From the NCBI RefSeq assembly GCF_000429985.1, contig NZ_AUCX01000005.1, positions 124,001 through 188,000 on the forward strand: a stretch of DNA of 64,000 nucleotides, in the 5' to 3' direction. Source of the stretch: Maridesulfovibrio bastinii DSM 16055 (lineage in GTDB: Bacteria > Desulfobacterota > Desulfovibrionia > Desulfovibrionales > Desulfovibrionaceae). Below the pieces are notes generated by a model. That model saw only the letters and a program-made list of their open reading frames with translations. It did no database searches and was not told where the DNA came from. Position numbers and translations under genes: made by a program. Shown one piece after another: positions 42,464 to 50,827 of this stretch; position 1 is the stretch's first letter; each line of letters begins with the position of its first letter.

Positions 42464-43531
42464 ATGAAATTTTTTTGGGCAGCTGTAATCTTTATTCTGT
42501 TGTTTCCTGTTTACGCCGGTGCCTCAGTCAATGCCACCACGGTTGAAATTCAACCGATGCATATACGCGTGTCATCATTTTTTACCGACAGCAATCAGCT
42601 GATGTTTAATGGTAATGCTCTTTATGATGGTGACTACAACACCGCATGGGAAGAAAATTCAGATGGCAATGGCAAAGGACAGTGGATTGAAATTTTTTTC
42701 CCTGATGAAGTTGTTGTTGATTCAATTTATGTGCGTAACGGTAAGGGCACAGGAAAAGCTTTTAAAAATCTGAATAGGGTTAAAAGTGCCACTTTCATAT
42801 ATTCTGACCGCAGGCAGGTTGATACAACTCTGGCCGACAGTGAAGCTGTTCAGACTTTGAAACCTCTGCACACGCTCACAACAAGCCTCAGCCTTGTGGT
42901 GAACAGTGTTTATCAAGGCACATCCAATCAGACGGCTGCTGTTTCGGAATTCTACGCCATCTATCACCATCCGGACGAAAAAGAGAGAAACTCAATTTTA
43001 GCAGCTGAAGAAGCTGTCCGGAAAAAACTTGAAGAGCAGGCAGAAAAAAAAGCTGAGAAACTGAAAAAACAGAAATCATCTTCCGGCAGGTCAAAGTCCA
43101 GTGCGTCCGCGCTGAAAAGGGGCAAAAAACGTGATCCGGCTGACAAACTGCTGACTAAGGAAGAAGCACGTAAAGTTTTTGCTGAGTTTTTTGATAAACT
43201 TTATTCAAGTTTTGTAACTATGAGTGATGACTATCCACGCATGTATGCTGAAAAAGAGTACATGCGGGAGAGCATAGTTTTCGACAGTTTCAAATATCAG
43301 CTTAAAAATCGTGGTGTCCTTAAGTATTATCAGGACGCTCTGGTGGATACCCGTGATCTGAAAATTGAGATTGAGAGCCTGCGCAAGCGTGAAGCTGATT
43401 TAAGGGTTACCGGCTTTTACGATGTTGTACTGGATTTGAAGCTGACAACGATTCCCGAAGATTCAAAGTATTACCTTGTTAAGGAATATGGAAAATGGAA
43501 AGTTGCTGAAAAAGTTGAAAACCCTTTCTAA
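42464..43531 (+). CDS. Exported protein with discoidin/NADase-type glycan-binding domain
   Basis: A 355-residue exported protein; signal peptide about residues 1-20 (MKFFWAAVIFILLFPVYAGA). Residues ~35-165 resemble a discoidin-like carbohydrate-binding domain, with ALYDGDYNTAWEENSDGNGKGQW and IYVRNGKGTGKAF. A lysine/glutamate-rich linker (~180-215) follows, then a C-terminal domain (~220-355) with SDDYPRMYAEKEYM and YYLVKEYGKWKVAEK that looks like an NTF2-type or DUF fold. It is probably periplasmic or surface-bound; its partner is unknown. GAGG precedes the start, and the gene ends at a hairpin. Confidence 0.72.
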   Translation: MKFFWAAVIFILLFPVYAGASVNATTVEIQPMHIRVSSFFTDSNQLMFNGNALYDGDYNTAWEENSDGNGKGQWIEIFFPDEVVVDSIYVRNGKGTGKAFKNLNRVKSATFIYSDRRQVDTTLADSEAVQTLKPLHTLTTSLSLVVNSVYQGTSNQTAAVSEFYAIYHHPDEKERNSILAAEEAVRKKLEEQAEKKAEKLKKQKSSSGRSKSSASALKRGKKRDPADKLLTKEEARKVFAEFFDKLYSSFVTMSDDYPRMYAEKEYMRESIVFDSFKYQLKNRGVLKYYQDALVDTRDLKIEIESLRKREADLRVTGFYDVVLDLKLTTIPEDSKYYLVKEYGKWKVAEKVENPF

Positions 43532-43584
43532 CCAATTCTTTTGTGATATATTTTAAAATTCAGATAGATAATTATTCAGTTTTA

Positions 43585-43624
43585 AGCATGCCCCCGGATT
43601 TTTGAGTCCGGGGGCATACTTTTC
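43585..43624 (+). terminator. Terminator after the exported protein
   Basis: Stem ATGCCCCCGGA (43588-43598) with TCCGGGGGCAT (43607-43617), then a short T run (ACTTTT). It lies between convergent genes. Confidence 0.82.
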
Positions 43625-43691
43625 AGGTATATCAGTCTGTTCAGGGAACAGGCTTAATGCTGTTTTTTGCTTCTGAATTATCTACAGGCTG

Positions 43692-45101
43692 TTATGGTCT
43701 AAGACTTATCGGATGCACATGTGTCATTTTTTCAGGAGAAAGGGCTTCTTCAAGGTCCTGCTTGGACATATATCCTTTTTTAAGAACAATTTCGTAAACT
43801 GAACGTCCTGAAGTAAGAGCCTGATTAGCAACTTCTGTTGATTTTTCATAACCGATGTATGGATTAAGAGCCGTCACCAGACCAATGCTGTTCTCCACAT
43901 AATGTCTGCACTGATCTTCATTTGCTGTTATCCCGCTTATGCACCTGTCTGCCAGAGTGCGAAAACCACGGCGCATTATTACCAGTGAATTGAAGAGACT
44001 TGCAGCTATTGCGGGCTCCATTACATTGAGTTCCAGCTGTCCGGCTTCTGCAGCCATGGTTACGGTCATATCACCGCCGATTACGGTGAAAGCTATCTGG
44101 TTGACAACTTCAGGAATTATCGGATTGACTTTTCCGGGCATAATCGAAGAACCCGGAGCCATCTTAGGAAGATTAATTTCATTTATCCCGCAACGTGGTC
44201 CTGATGACAGCAGGCGCAGGTCATTACATATTTTAGATATTTTTACGGCAACTCTTTTGAGCACTCCTGAAAGTTGAACATAAGCCCCTGTATCCTGAGT
44301 TGCTTCAACAAGGTCGGGAGCAAGTTCAAGATGGTAGCCGCTTAAATCGCAGAGCTTTTCGGTTACAATTCTAGCGTATTCCGGCGGGGCGTTCAGGCCT
44401 GTGCCGATAGCTGTTCCACCCATATTAATTTCCCGGATCAGATCTTTTGCTTCACGGACTCTTTCAATATCTTCGCCGATCATAACTGCATAAGAGGTGA
44501 ATTCCTGCCCCAGAGTCATGGGAACTGCGTCCTGAAGCTGAGTACGGCCCATTTTGATTATGGATGAAAATTCTTTGCCTTTTTCGGCAAATGAATTTTT
44601 AAGATATTCCATAGCATCGATAAGCAGATCCATTTTTGTGAGCAGGGTCAGTCTTATTGCTGTTGGATATACGTCATTTGTGGACTGCGCCATATTTACA
44701 TGAATGTTGGGATGGAGTTTATCATAATCGCCTTTCTCTGCACCCATGTGCATTAGGCCAAGGTTGGCAATAACTTCATTGGCATTCATATTGGTTGAAG
44801 TTCCGGCTCCCCCCTGAATTACGTCCACAATAAAGTTTTCATGAAATTTGCCTTCCAGCAACTGGTCGCAGGCCGCGGCAATTGCCTCGGTTTTTTCATC
44901 ATCAAGGTGTCCGAGTTCGTTATTGGTTAGAGCTGCCGCCTTTTTTATATATGCCAGAGAGTTTATAAGCTGGGGATAATGGTGAATGGGAATACCGGTA
45001 ATCATGAAATTTTCTGAAGCCCTTAGAGTCTGTACTCCGTATATGGCCTCATCTGGTACTTCTCTGCCTCCAATGCAGTCGTGTTCCAAACGACATTTCA
45101 T
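43692..45101 (-). CDS. aspA: Aspartate ammonia-lyase
   Basis: A 469-residue member of the fumarase/aspartase family. The signature loop GSSIMPGKVNP is present, together with GAGTSTNMNANEVIAN and NVHVNMAQSTNDVYPTA-like HVNMAQSTNDVYPTAI. It interconverts aspartate and fumarate plus ammonia, allowing fumarate supply or aspartate use in the anaerobic TCA branch. Aspartase is preferred to fumarase because of the GREVPDEAIYGVQTLRA start and overall length. GGAGGG precedes the ATG. Single gene. Confidence 0.93.
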   Translation of the reverse strand: MKCRLEHDCIGGREVPDEAIYGVQTLRASENFMITGIPIHHYPQLINSLAYIKKAAALTNNELGHLDDEKTEAIAAACDQLLEGKFHENFIVDVIQGGAGTSTNMNANEVIANLGLMHMGAEKGDYDKLHPNIHVNMAQSTNDVYPTAIRLTLLTKMDLLIDAMEYLKNSFAEKGKEFSSIIKMGRTQLQDAVPMTLGQEFTSYAVMIGEDIERVREAKDLIREINMGGTAIGTGLNAPPEYARIVTEKLCDLSGYHLELAPDLVEATQDTGAYVQLSGVLKRVAVKISKICNDLRLLSSGPRCGINEINLPKMAPGSSIMPGKVNPIIPEVVNQIAFTVIGGDMTVTMAAEAGQLELNVMEPAIAASLFNSLVIMRRGFRTLADRCISGITANEDQCRHYVENSIGLVTALNPYIGYEKSTEVANQALTSGRSVYEIVLKKGYMSKQDLEEALSPEKMTHVHPISLRP

Positions 45102-45303
45102 ATAAATCCCTCCGTAAAATTCGAATAGATAATTTATTGAACAATTAGCAGTAGTGGTATCATTTAGCCAGAAAGTTTTTACACTTGTGTGGCAATATAT
45201 TTAATTTTTTACATATATTCATGTTAAAATTAAAATAATTAAAGGCGCGGTAATATTATGCCGTAATTAGAAGGTCGAAGCTTTGTTTCCGGGGCTTATT
45301 GAA

Positions 45304-45341
45304 AATAAAAAGCCACGGTTGAGTGACTCAGCCGTGGCTTT
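45304..45341 (-). terminator. Terminator of the RarD-like gene
   Basis: A 15-bp stem AAAGCCACGGTTGAG (45309-45323) with CTCAGCCGTGGCTTT (45327-45341), one G-U pair, loop of three; T-rich on the minus strand side. Confidence 0.9.
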
Positions 45342-45362
45342 AATACTTGCGTAAAATAGAAG

Positions 45363-46271
45363 TTATTGCGCTTGTCCTGATGTCTGCCGATATATTTTTC
45401 TCTGCACGCTCAAACCGTCAAAAGCATAAAGCAGTATTCCGGCCCAGATGAAGGAGAAAGTTACCAGACTTGATTGGTGAAAAGGCTCACCGTAGACAAA
45501 CACACCTAACAGAAGCAGACATGTCGGGGTGATGTATTGAAATATTCCCAATGTGGCCAGCTTAAGTCTGCGCGCGGCGTGGGCAAAAAAGATAAGTGGG
45601 ATTGAGGTGGCTGCACCGGCCAATAGGATAAGAATATTTTTATCCATTCCGATCGCCCCGAATGACAGGGTGCCCTGCATGTAGAGCCAGATTAAATATG
45701 CTGCCGCAAGTGGACTTAAAATGGTGGTTTCAATTAGTAGACCCGGCAGAGATTCAACTTTCATAAGTTTGCGCACCAGACCGTAGGAACCGAATGAAAA
45801 AGCCAGTGACAGAGCTATCCACGGGAATTTACCATAATCAATTATGGAATATGAGACTCCAATAGCGGCTAGAGCAATGGCCCACATCTGGCGTCTGTTA
45901 AGCTTGTCTTTCATAAAAATGAAACCGAGCAGGGCATTTACCAGCGGATTTATGTAGTACCCCAGACTGGCCTCGACAACATGATTGTGATTAACAGACC
46001 AGATAAATATGAACCAGTTTGTTCCAACAAGAGTGCTGCTCAGACATAAAAGTAGAGATGTCTTTTTGTCGTCTTTCACAGCCATTACTTCCGTCCATTT
46101 TTTTTTGAAAGTAATGACCAGCGCGACAAAGAAAAATGACCATACTATGCGGTGGCAGATAAGTTCCAGAGCTGAAACATTGTTGAGCTGTTTCCAGTAT
46201 ATTGTAAGCAGGCCCCAGCTCAGAAAGGCTCCGGCTGCATAGAGAAAACCGTGATATTTGCTGTTGATCAT
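45363..46271 (-). CDS. rarD: RarD-like EamA-family transporter
   Basis: About 302 residues from the ATG at 46271; the longer frame to 46340 adds a non-conserved stretch. Ten hydrophobic segments, with the RarD start SWGLLTIYWKQLNNVSALEL and ICHRIVWSFFFVAL. RarD belongs to the drug/metabolite transporter superfamily; its substrate is not established. It ends in its own terminator. The EAL gene lies 97 bp upstream (from its stop) on the same strand, so co-transcription is possible. Confidence 0.87.
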   Translation of the reverse strand: MINSKYHGFLYAAGAFLSWGLLTIYWKQLNNVSALELICHRIVWSFFFVALVITFKKKWTEVMAVKDDKKTSLLLCLSSTLVGTNWFIFIWSVNHNHVVEASLGYYINPLVNALLGFIFMKDKLNRRQMWAIALAAIGVSYSIIDYGKFPWIALSLAFSFGSYGLVRKLMKVESLPGLLIETTILSPLAAAYLIWLYMQGTLSFGAIGMDKNILILLAGAATSIPLIFFAHAARRLKLATLGIFQYITPTCLLLLGVFVYGEPFHQSSLVTFSFIWAGILLYAFDGLSVQRKIYRQTSGQAQ

Positions 46272-46368
46272 TAAGATGTCCGATTTGAAAAAAACGTGAT
46301 TTGCAAAAGTGTCAAGAGCTCTGAAGCAAAGATCGGACAATATTTTAAAGTGATGTTTCCTGCAAAGA

Positions 46369-47601
46369 TTATTTATGATCTATAGCTATATCCACACAAA
46401 GCACAAATCTCTGTTCATGATTGTGGAATACCGTTGAAACTGTGAGGCAGCGGTTTCCTGAAGCAAGGGATATATACGGTCTGGTTATGTGCCATTTTCT
46501 TCCTGAAATAAGTGACAGGTAATAATCCTTAAGAGAATGATCGGCTCCCTTGGGTGCGGGGTTGTAAATTAATCTGCGGCGTTCTTTCAGCCTGTAGGGG
46601 TTGCAGATTGTATCCGTTGTCTGAACTCCGTGATCATCCAGAATATAGGCACATTCTATGTGTTTATTGCTGTCGATGAATTCAGTTATGGTGCTCTGGC
46701 AGGCTTCACAGTCACAGGCGCATTTTTCAAGGCTGGTGCGAAGTTTCATGGCCAGAGCTTCATACTGGGTGCGCATTAATTTTTCAGCGGCATACTTTTC
46801 AACAATGTGGGATTTGAAACGTGAAGCTGCAGAAAGTATGGGAGTAGAGTCGTAAGCTGAAATACGGTCTCTATGACATGGTTTGCCGAAGTAAAACCCC
46901 TGAAAAACATCCACATCCATCTGCATAAGTGTCAGAGCCTCTTCAATAGTTTCAACTCCTTCAGCCAGCGGCAGGGTTCCGGTTTTCTGAGCCATTCTTA
47001 TCAGGGAACCGGTTATTTCATAATTGTGAAAACTGTTTTCTATTGATCTTATCAGCGAACGGTCAATCTTTATGATGTCCGGTCTGAGCCGTGGTATTCT
47101 ATCCAGATTCGAGTGTCCTGTTCCGACATCGTCAAGAGCTATTAAAAAGCCCTGACAGCGTGAAGTTGAAACAAATGTTTCCAGAACCTTTTCATCACCG
47201 GCTTTGGATTCAATAATTTCGATAATTATGTTGCCGGGGGGCATACCTGCTTTTTCTGCAAATTTCAGTGTGGTACCCATTTTACCGACGATATCGCTCA
47301 GAACAGCAGCATCCATATTTAAAGACAGCAGCAGTGACCTGTTTTTCTTTGATATCGGAGCAAAAGTTTCCAAAGCTTTTTTTCTGCAGAGCCTGTCCAG
47401 ATCAAGCAGAGTCTCGCGGTCCCGGCAAAGCCCGAACAGTTTATCAGGGGGGATTATTTCTCCGGTCTCGGGGTCCAGTCCTCTTGTTAATGCTTCGTAA
47501 CCGAGAACTGATTTTCTTTTCATGGAAATCAGAGGCTGGAACATCGTAAGGAGACTTTCTTCTTCGATGATTTTGTGGATCAGGTCGTTCTGTGGCTTCA
47601 T
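46369..47601 (-). CDS. EAL-domain c-di-GMP phosphodiesterase-like protein
   Basis: A 410-residue protein with an EAL domain at ~10-245: EALTRG carries the motif glutamate, and IIEIIES, DDVGTGHSNLDRI and PLAEGVETIEEA supply the other metal and substrate residues, suggesting it is active. The C-terminal ~150 residues contain a helix with a Cys cluster (KCACDCEACQ) and a Cache/PAS-like end (AYILDDHGVQ, HITRPYISLASGNRCLTVS), as in EAL proteins with a C-terminal sensor domain. No GGDEF domain and no membrane segment. A cytoplasmic phosphodiesterase controlled by a small molecule or redox is likely. Confidence 0.85.
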   Translation of the reverse strand: MKPQNDLIHKIIEEESLLTMFQPLISMKRKSVLGYEALTRGLDPETGEIIPPDKLFGLCRDRETLLDLDRLCRKKALETFAPISKKNRSLLLSLNMDAAVLSDIVGKMGTTLKFAEKAGMPPGNIIIEIIESKAGDEKVLETFVSTSRCQGFLIALDDVGTGHSNLDRIPRLRPDIIKIDRSLIRSIENSFHNYEITGSLIRMAQKTGTLPLAEGVETIEEALTLMQMDVDVFQGFYFGKPCHRDRISAYDSTPILSAASRFKSHIVEKYAAEKLMRTQYEALAMKLRTSLEKCACDCEACQSTITEFIDSNKHIECAYILDDHGVQTTDTICNPYRLKERRRLIYNPAPKGADHSLKDYYLSLISGRKWHITRPYISLASGNRCLTVSTVFHNHEQRFVLCVDIAIDHK

Positions 47602-47613
47602 AATAAAATTTTG

Positions 47614-47655
47614 TTAAAAAATAGGCCGGAAGGTGGAGGTCTCCTTCCGGCCTTA
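47614..47655 (-). terminator. Terminator of the amtB-glnB operon
   Basis: Stem GGCCGGAAGG (47624-47633) with CCTTCCGGCC (47643-47652), T-rich on the minus strand. A second hairpin, GGTCCGGGCA (47669-47678) with TGCCCGGACC (47693-47702), lies between it and glnB and may assist termination or protect the mRNA. Confidence 0.87.
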
Positions 47656-47736
47656 ACTGCAAAGGGCCGGTCCGGGCATCCTGCCGGTGGATTGCCCGGA
47701 CCAGTGGCTATGGATGGCTGTATAGGCAGTTTTTTA

Positions 47737-48066
47737 TTAAAGGGTTTCTTCTCCTGTTCTGATACGCATACATCTAGCGATATCTGAAACGAAGATAACT
47801 CCGTCGCCTTCTTTACCGGTCTGTGCTCCGGTTTTGATGGCTTCAATTGCTGTATCAACTTTATCTTCAGCGATACCTATTTCAATGCGGAGTTTTTTAA
47901 GAAGGTTAACTTCCATGAGTACACCGCGATATGTTTCTGTAAATCCTGCACCGCGTCCTGATCCCAGGATATTGGTGACTGACATGGTGTAGATTCCCTT
48001 GGCGTAAAGAGCCTGCTTGACTGCTGTCAGGCATTCGGGACGTATATATACTGTAATGAGTTTCAT
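47737..48066 (-). CDS. glnB: PII nitrogen regulatory protein lacking the T-loop tyrosine
   Basis: A 109-residue PII protein. It keeps the strand ends and ATP/2-oxoglutarate-site motifs TGKEGDGVIFV and RIRTGE. The T-loop reads TYRGVLMEVNLL, whereas E. coli GlnB has YRGAEY with the uridylylated Tyr51; here the position is Met. Control by uridylylation at that site is therefore excluded, and ADP/ATP and 2-oxoglutarate binding must suffice. It follows amtB in the same operon, the usual GlnK arrangement in which PII blocks the channel. AGAGGT precedes the ATG. Confidence 0.92.
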   Translation of the reverse strand: MKLITVYIRPECLTAVKQALYAKGIYTMSVTNILGSGRGAGFTETYRGVLMEVNLLKKLRIEIGIAEDKVDTAIEAIKTGAQTGKEGDGVIFVSDIARCMRIRTGEETL

Positions 48067-48112
48067 TTTATACCTCTTATTAAATTAGGTTCAGTTCTGT
48101 TGTATTCCTGAC

Positions 48113-49483
48113 TTATTCGTTAGAGAAGATCTGGAATCCGTTGTAGCTTTCGTTGCCGTGTTCAGCGATATCAAGACCCTTAAGTTCTTCTTCTCTGGAA
48201 GCTCTGATACCCATGAGAGCCTTGGCGATGCTGAATGCTACCAGACCTGCACCGAATGCCCAGAGGAAGACTACAACTACACCGATTACCTGAGGGATAA
48301 CGAGGTTGAATCCGCCGCCGTAGAGGAGGCCAGCTGCGCCGTCGTTCAGTTCAGGAATTGTGAACAGACCTGTTGCTATTGTTCCCCATGCACCGCATAC
48401 ACCGTGAACGGATACTGCGCCGACCGGGTCATCGATGCGGAGAACCTTATCGATGAATTCGATTGCGAATACTACGAGGATACCTGCGATGAGGCCGATG
48501 CAGATAGCGCCTATAGGAGATACGGTTGCACAACCTGCGGTGATACCTACGAGTCCTGCGAGGCAGCCGTTACAGGTCATGGAAATGTCGGGCTTACCGA
48601 ACTTGGACCATGCTGTGAACATTGCACCGAGAGTACCTGCACATGCAGCGAGGCTTGTGGTTACAGCGATGAGGCCGATGGAACCGTCTGCAGTTGTTGT
48701 GGAACCGGGGTTGAATCCGAACCAGCCGAACCAGAGGATGAATACACCGAGTCCTGCAAGAGGAATGTTGTGACCGGGGATTGCGTTTGCTTTACCGTCA
48801 GCAGTATATTTGCCGATACGGGGTCCGAGAAGCATAGCGCCTGCGAGGGCAACCCAGCCGCCTACGGAGTGAACAACAGTTGAGCCTGCAAAGTCCATGA
48901 AGCCGAGTCCTTCGAGCCAGCCGGCACCGGAATCGCCGAGCCAGAGGCTGCCCCATGCCCAGTGACCGGAGATAGGATAGATGAGTCCGGTTACGAGGAA
49001 TGTTACAAGGATGTAGCTTTTAAATTTGGTACGTTCTGCGATACCACCGGAAACGATTGTTGCGGCAGTGGCAGCAAAAACGGACTGGAAGAACCAGAAA
49101 CACAGTGTCCACTGTGAGTCGGGATCAGTAAAAGTGTTGCCAGCAAGAGCGAAGCCGGAAGTTCCGACAAAGCCGCCTGCATCAAGTCCGAACATGAGTC
49201 CGAAACCGAAAAGGAAGAAGATGATTGCGCCAACAGCGAAATCAAGAAAGTTCTTCATAAGGATGTTACCAGCGTTTTTGGCGCGGCAGAAACCGACTTC
49301 GACGCAAGCAAATCCGGCCTGCATGAACATAACGAGAACAGCTGCTATCAGTGTCCAGAGAATGTTACCATGGGTCTGGCTGAGAGCTTCCCCATCAGCA
49401 AAAGCCGCAGTCGGGGCAAGCAGCATGAGAAGAGTAAACAGGGCCGGTATTTTCCGGCGGACAGAAGTCATTTTAAAGGTCAT
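48113..49483 (-). CDS. amtB: Ammonium transporter
   Basis: A 456-residue Amt protein. A signal peptide ends near residue 29 (APTAAFADG), followed by about eleven membrane segments. Typical Amt motifs: LMQAGFACVEVGFCRAKNAG, DFAGSTVVHSVGGWVALAGA and GFNPGSTTTADGSI, with the His of the central pore in VSVHGVCGAWGT. It conducts ammonium inward under nitrogen limitation. AAGGAGG lies before the ATG. The first gene of an operon with glnB, driven by the sigma-54 promoter at 49530-49545. Confidence 0.96.
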   Translation of the reverse strand: MTFKMTSVRRKIPALFTLLMLLAPTAAFADGEALSQTHGNILWTLIAAVLVMFMQAGFACVEVGFCRAKNAGNILMKNFLDFAVGAIIFFLFGFGLMFGLDAGGFVGTSGFALAGNTFTDPDSQWTLCFWFFQSVFAATAATIVSGGIAERTKFKSYILVTFLVTGLIYPISGHWAWGSLWLGDSGAGWLEGLGFMDFAGSTVVHSVGGWVALAGAMLLGPRIGKYTADGKANAIPGHNIPLAGLGVFILWFGWFGFNPGSTTTADGSIGLIAVTTSLAACAGTLGAMFTAWSKFGKPDISMTCNGCLAGLVGITAGCATVSPIGAICIGLIAGILVVFAIEFIDKVLRIDDPVGAVSVHGVCGAWGTIATGLFTIPELNDGAAGLLYGGGFNLVIPQVIGVVVVFLWAFGAGLVAFSIAKALMGIRASREEELKGLDIAEHGNESYNGFQIFSNE

Positions 49484-49529
49484 GTGGTCCTCCTTGGTGG
49501 GATTGTGACGTTGAATATGCTGGTGTTAA

Positions 49530-49545
49530 AGCATTTAGCGTGCCA
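49530..49545 (-). promoter_or_regulatory. Sigma-54 promoter of amtB-glnB
   Basis: On the minus strand TGGCACGCTAAATGCT has GG and GC exactly ten bases apart, the -24/-12 signature (TGGCACG...TTGC). It lies about 50 bp upstream of the amtB ATG. Two dyads upstream, CTTTACA-N6-TGTAAAG (49599-49618) and TTTTAC-N7-GTAAAA (49650-49668), could bind the activator. Confidence 0.82.
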
Positions 49546-49753
49546 AAAAAATAACATACTGTAATTATTGAATATTTTTAAAAACGGGCTATTTTTGTCT
49601 TTACAAATTTGTGTAAAGTTACAAAAACAGATAACGTTTTTAATGTAGTTTTTACAAAAATGGTAAAATTAGTCTACAGCATAATGTTATATCTCTTTTA
49701 ACTTTTTTAAAAGACTTCACTTTATATGAAGGTATAAAAAATATAAAAAAGAG

Positions 49754-49782
49754 TTGACATGGTTTCTGCGGGCGTTTACTTA
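49754..49782 (+). promoter_or_regulatory. Promoter of the aromatic amino acid operon
   Basis: TTGACA (49754-49759) and TACTTA (49777-49782) are 17 bases apart. The expected start of transcription, about seven bases past the -10, falls at or beside the ATG of the leader peptide at 49789. Confidence 0.75.
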
Positions 49783-49788
49783 TCTCCC

Positions 49789-49890
49789 ATGACACAAATT
49801 TCTACCCTTGGCATCAGCCGTACCTATTTTTACTTTTTTTACTTTTGGTACAACCACGCTTGTGGTCAGGGTAGGGGTTTGCCTAAGTAA
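49789..49890 (+). CDS. Aromatic leader peptide (attenuator)
   Basis: A 33-codon ORF: MTQISTLGISRT, then YFYFFYFWY, then NHACGQGRGLPK. Codons 13-21 (49825-49851) are nine consecutive aromatic codons: four Tyr, four Phe and one Trp, exactly the products of the operon that follows. The stop at 49888 is 21 bases before a strong terminator. This is the layout of classical leader-peptide attenuation, as in trp or pheA leaders: scarcity of any aromatic tRNA would stall the ribosome. No ribosome-binding site is seen, and the promoter position suggests a leaderless message. Too short for ordinary gene calling, but the content makes it convincing. Confidence 0.9.
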   Translation: MTQISTLGISRTYFYFFYFWYNHACGQGRGLPK

Positions 49891-49951
49891 AGCATACAGA
49901 GCCTCTACAGAAGGGCCGCAGGCGATAGATCGCCGGCGGCCCTTTTTTTTT
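49853..49951 (+). promoter_or_regulatory. Attenuator RNA region with alternative stems
   Basis: Segment 1:2 hairpin ACCAC/GTGGT (49853-49866) lies right behind the aromatic codons. Segment 3:4 is the terminator (49911-49951). A possible antiterminator pairs TTGCCT (49879-49884) with AGGCGA (49920-49925), which would break the terminator's inner stem. CTACCCT (49802-49808) can also pair with AGGGTAG (49868-49874). Pairings judged by eye only. Confidence 0.65.
49911..49951 (+). terminator. Attenuator terminator of the aromatic operon
   Basis: Stem AGGGCCGC (49912-49919) with GCGGCCCT (49936-49943), inner stem GGCGA/TCGCC, loop TAGA, then nine T. Strong and placed between leader peptide and first structural gene, so it must be read through for operon expression. 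Confidence 0.93.
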
Positions 49952-50012
49952 AGGTCGTCGGGACAAGGGACTGCAGCTTTTCTCCGGCTCGCAAACAAAA
50001 AGGAGAAGCAAA

Positions 50013-50810
50013 ATGCAGATGGGAAAAAGTATCAGACTTGAGCGTATTTTCAATCGCAACACTGGTAAAACCGTTATTGTTCCAATGGATCATGGTGTAA
50101 GTGTAGGACCGATAGACGGCCTTGTTGATATGCGTGAAGCTGTCGGAGATATGGTCAAAGGCGGCGCCAATGCAGTGCTTATGCAAAAAGGCCTTGTGCG
50201 CTGCGGACACCGAATGGAAGGCGGCGATGTAGGCCTTATAGTTCACCTCTCAGCAAGTACCTCCCTTTCCCCCTTCCCCAATGCAAAAGTTTTAGTCGCT
50301 ACAGTTGAAGACGCCATCCGTATGGGTGCCGATGCTGTAAGCGTGCATGTCAATCTCGGCGATGAAACAGAATCCCGTATGCTTAAAGATCTGGGTGAAG
50401 TCGCATCATGTGCGGCCGGATGGGGTATGCCCGTTCTGGCAATGGTTTACGGACGCGGCCCAAAGGTTGAAAATGAATTCGCACCTGAAGTTGTGGCCCA
50501 TTGCGCAAGGGTCGGCGAAGAACTTGGAGCTGATGTTGTCAAGGTCCCATACACCGGAGATCAGGAAAGTTTCAGAAGAGTTGTTGATAGTTGCTGTGTT
50601 CCTGTCGTCATAGCAGGCGGTCCCAAACTTGATTCCACAAGAGATTTCATCCAGATGGTTTCAGACTCAGTTGAGGCCGGCGGCGCAGGGCTTTCAGTAG
50701 GTCGAAATGTTTTCCAGCACAAAAACAGGGTTAATCTTGTAAAAGTGCTCAGCAAGGTCGTTCATGAAGACGAGAGTGTAGATTCCGCTCTTGAAATTCT
50801 CGGTGAATAA
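50013..50810 (+). CDS. 2-amino-3,7-dideoxy-D-threo-hept-6-ulosonate (ADH) synthase
   Basis: A 265-residue class I aldolase-family (DhnA/FbaB-like) protein. It opens [17 protein letters not shown] and contains [33 protein letters not shown] with the Schiff-base Lys, and GGPKLDST. In methanogens and Desulfovibrio the homologue makes ADH from a deoxysugar phosphate and aspartate semialdehyde, replacing DAHP synthase as entry to the shikimate pathway. The next gene encodes the matching dehydroquinate synthase II, which supports this function over aldolase. AAGGAG precedes the ATG. First structural gene of the aromatic operon. Confidence 0.92.
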   Translation: MQMGKSIRLERIFNRNTGKTVIVPMDHGVSVGPIDGLVDMREAVGDMVKGGANAVLMQKGLVRCGHRMEGGDVGLIVHLSASTSLSPFPNAKVLVATVEDAIRMGADAVSVHVNLGDETESRMLKDLGEVASCAAGWGMPVLAMVYGRGPKVENEFAPEVVAHCARVGEELGADVVKVPYTGDQESFRRVVDSCCVPVVIAGGPKLDSTRDFIQMVSDSVEAGGAGLSVGRNVFQHKNRVNLVKVLSKVVHEDESVDSALEILGE

Positions 50811-50827
50811 CAAAATTGGAAAATGAT

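Noticed and set aside
48158-48883. Cys-rich 241-codon plus-strand frame
   Set aside because: It lies wholly antisense to amtB; its composition reflects the Gly/Ala-rich codons of the transporter, and it has no ribosome-binding site or recognisable domain.
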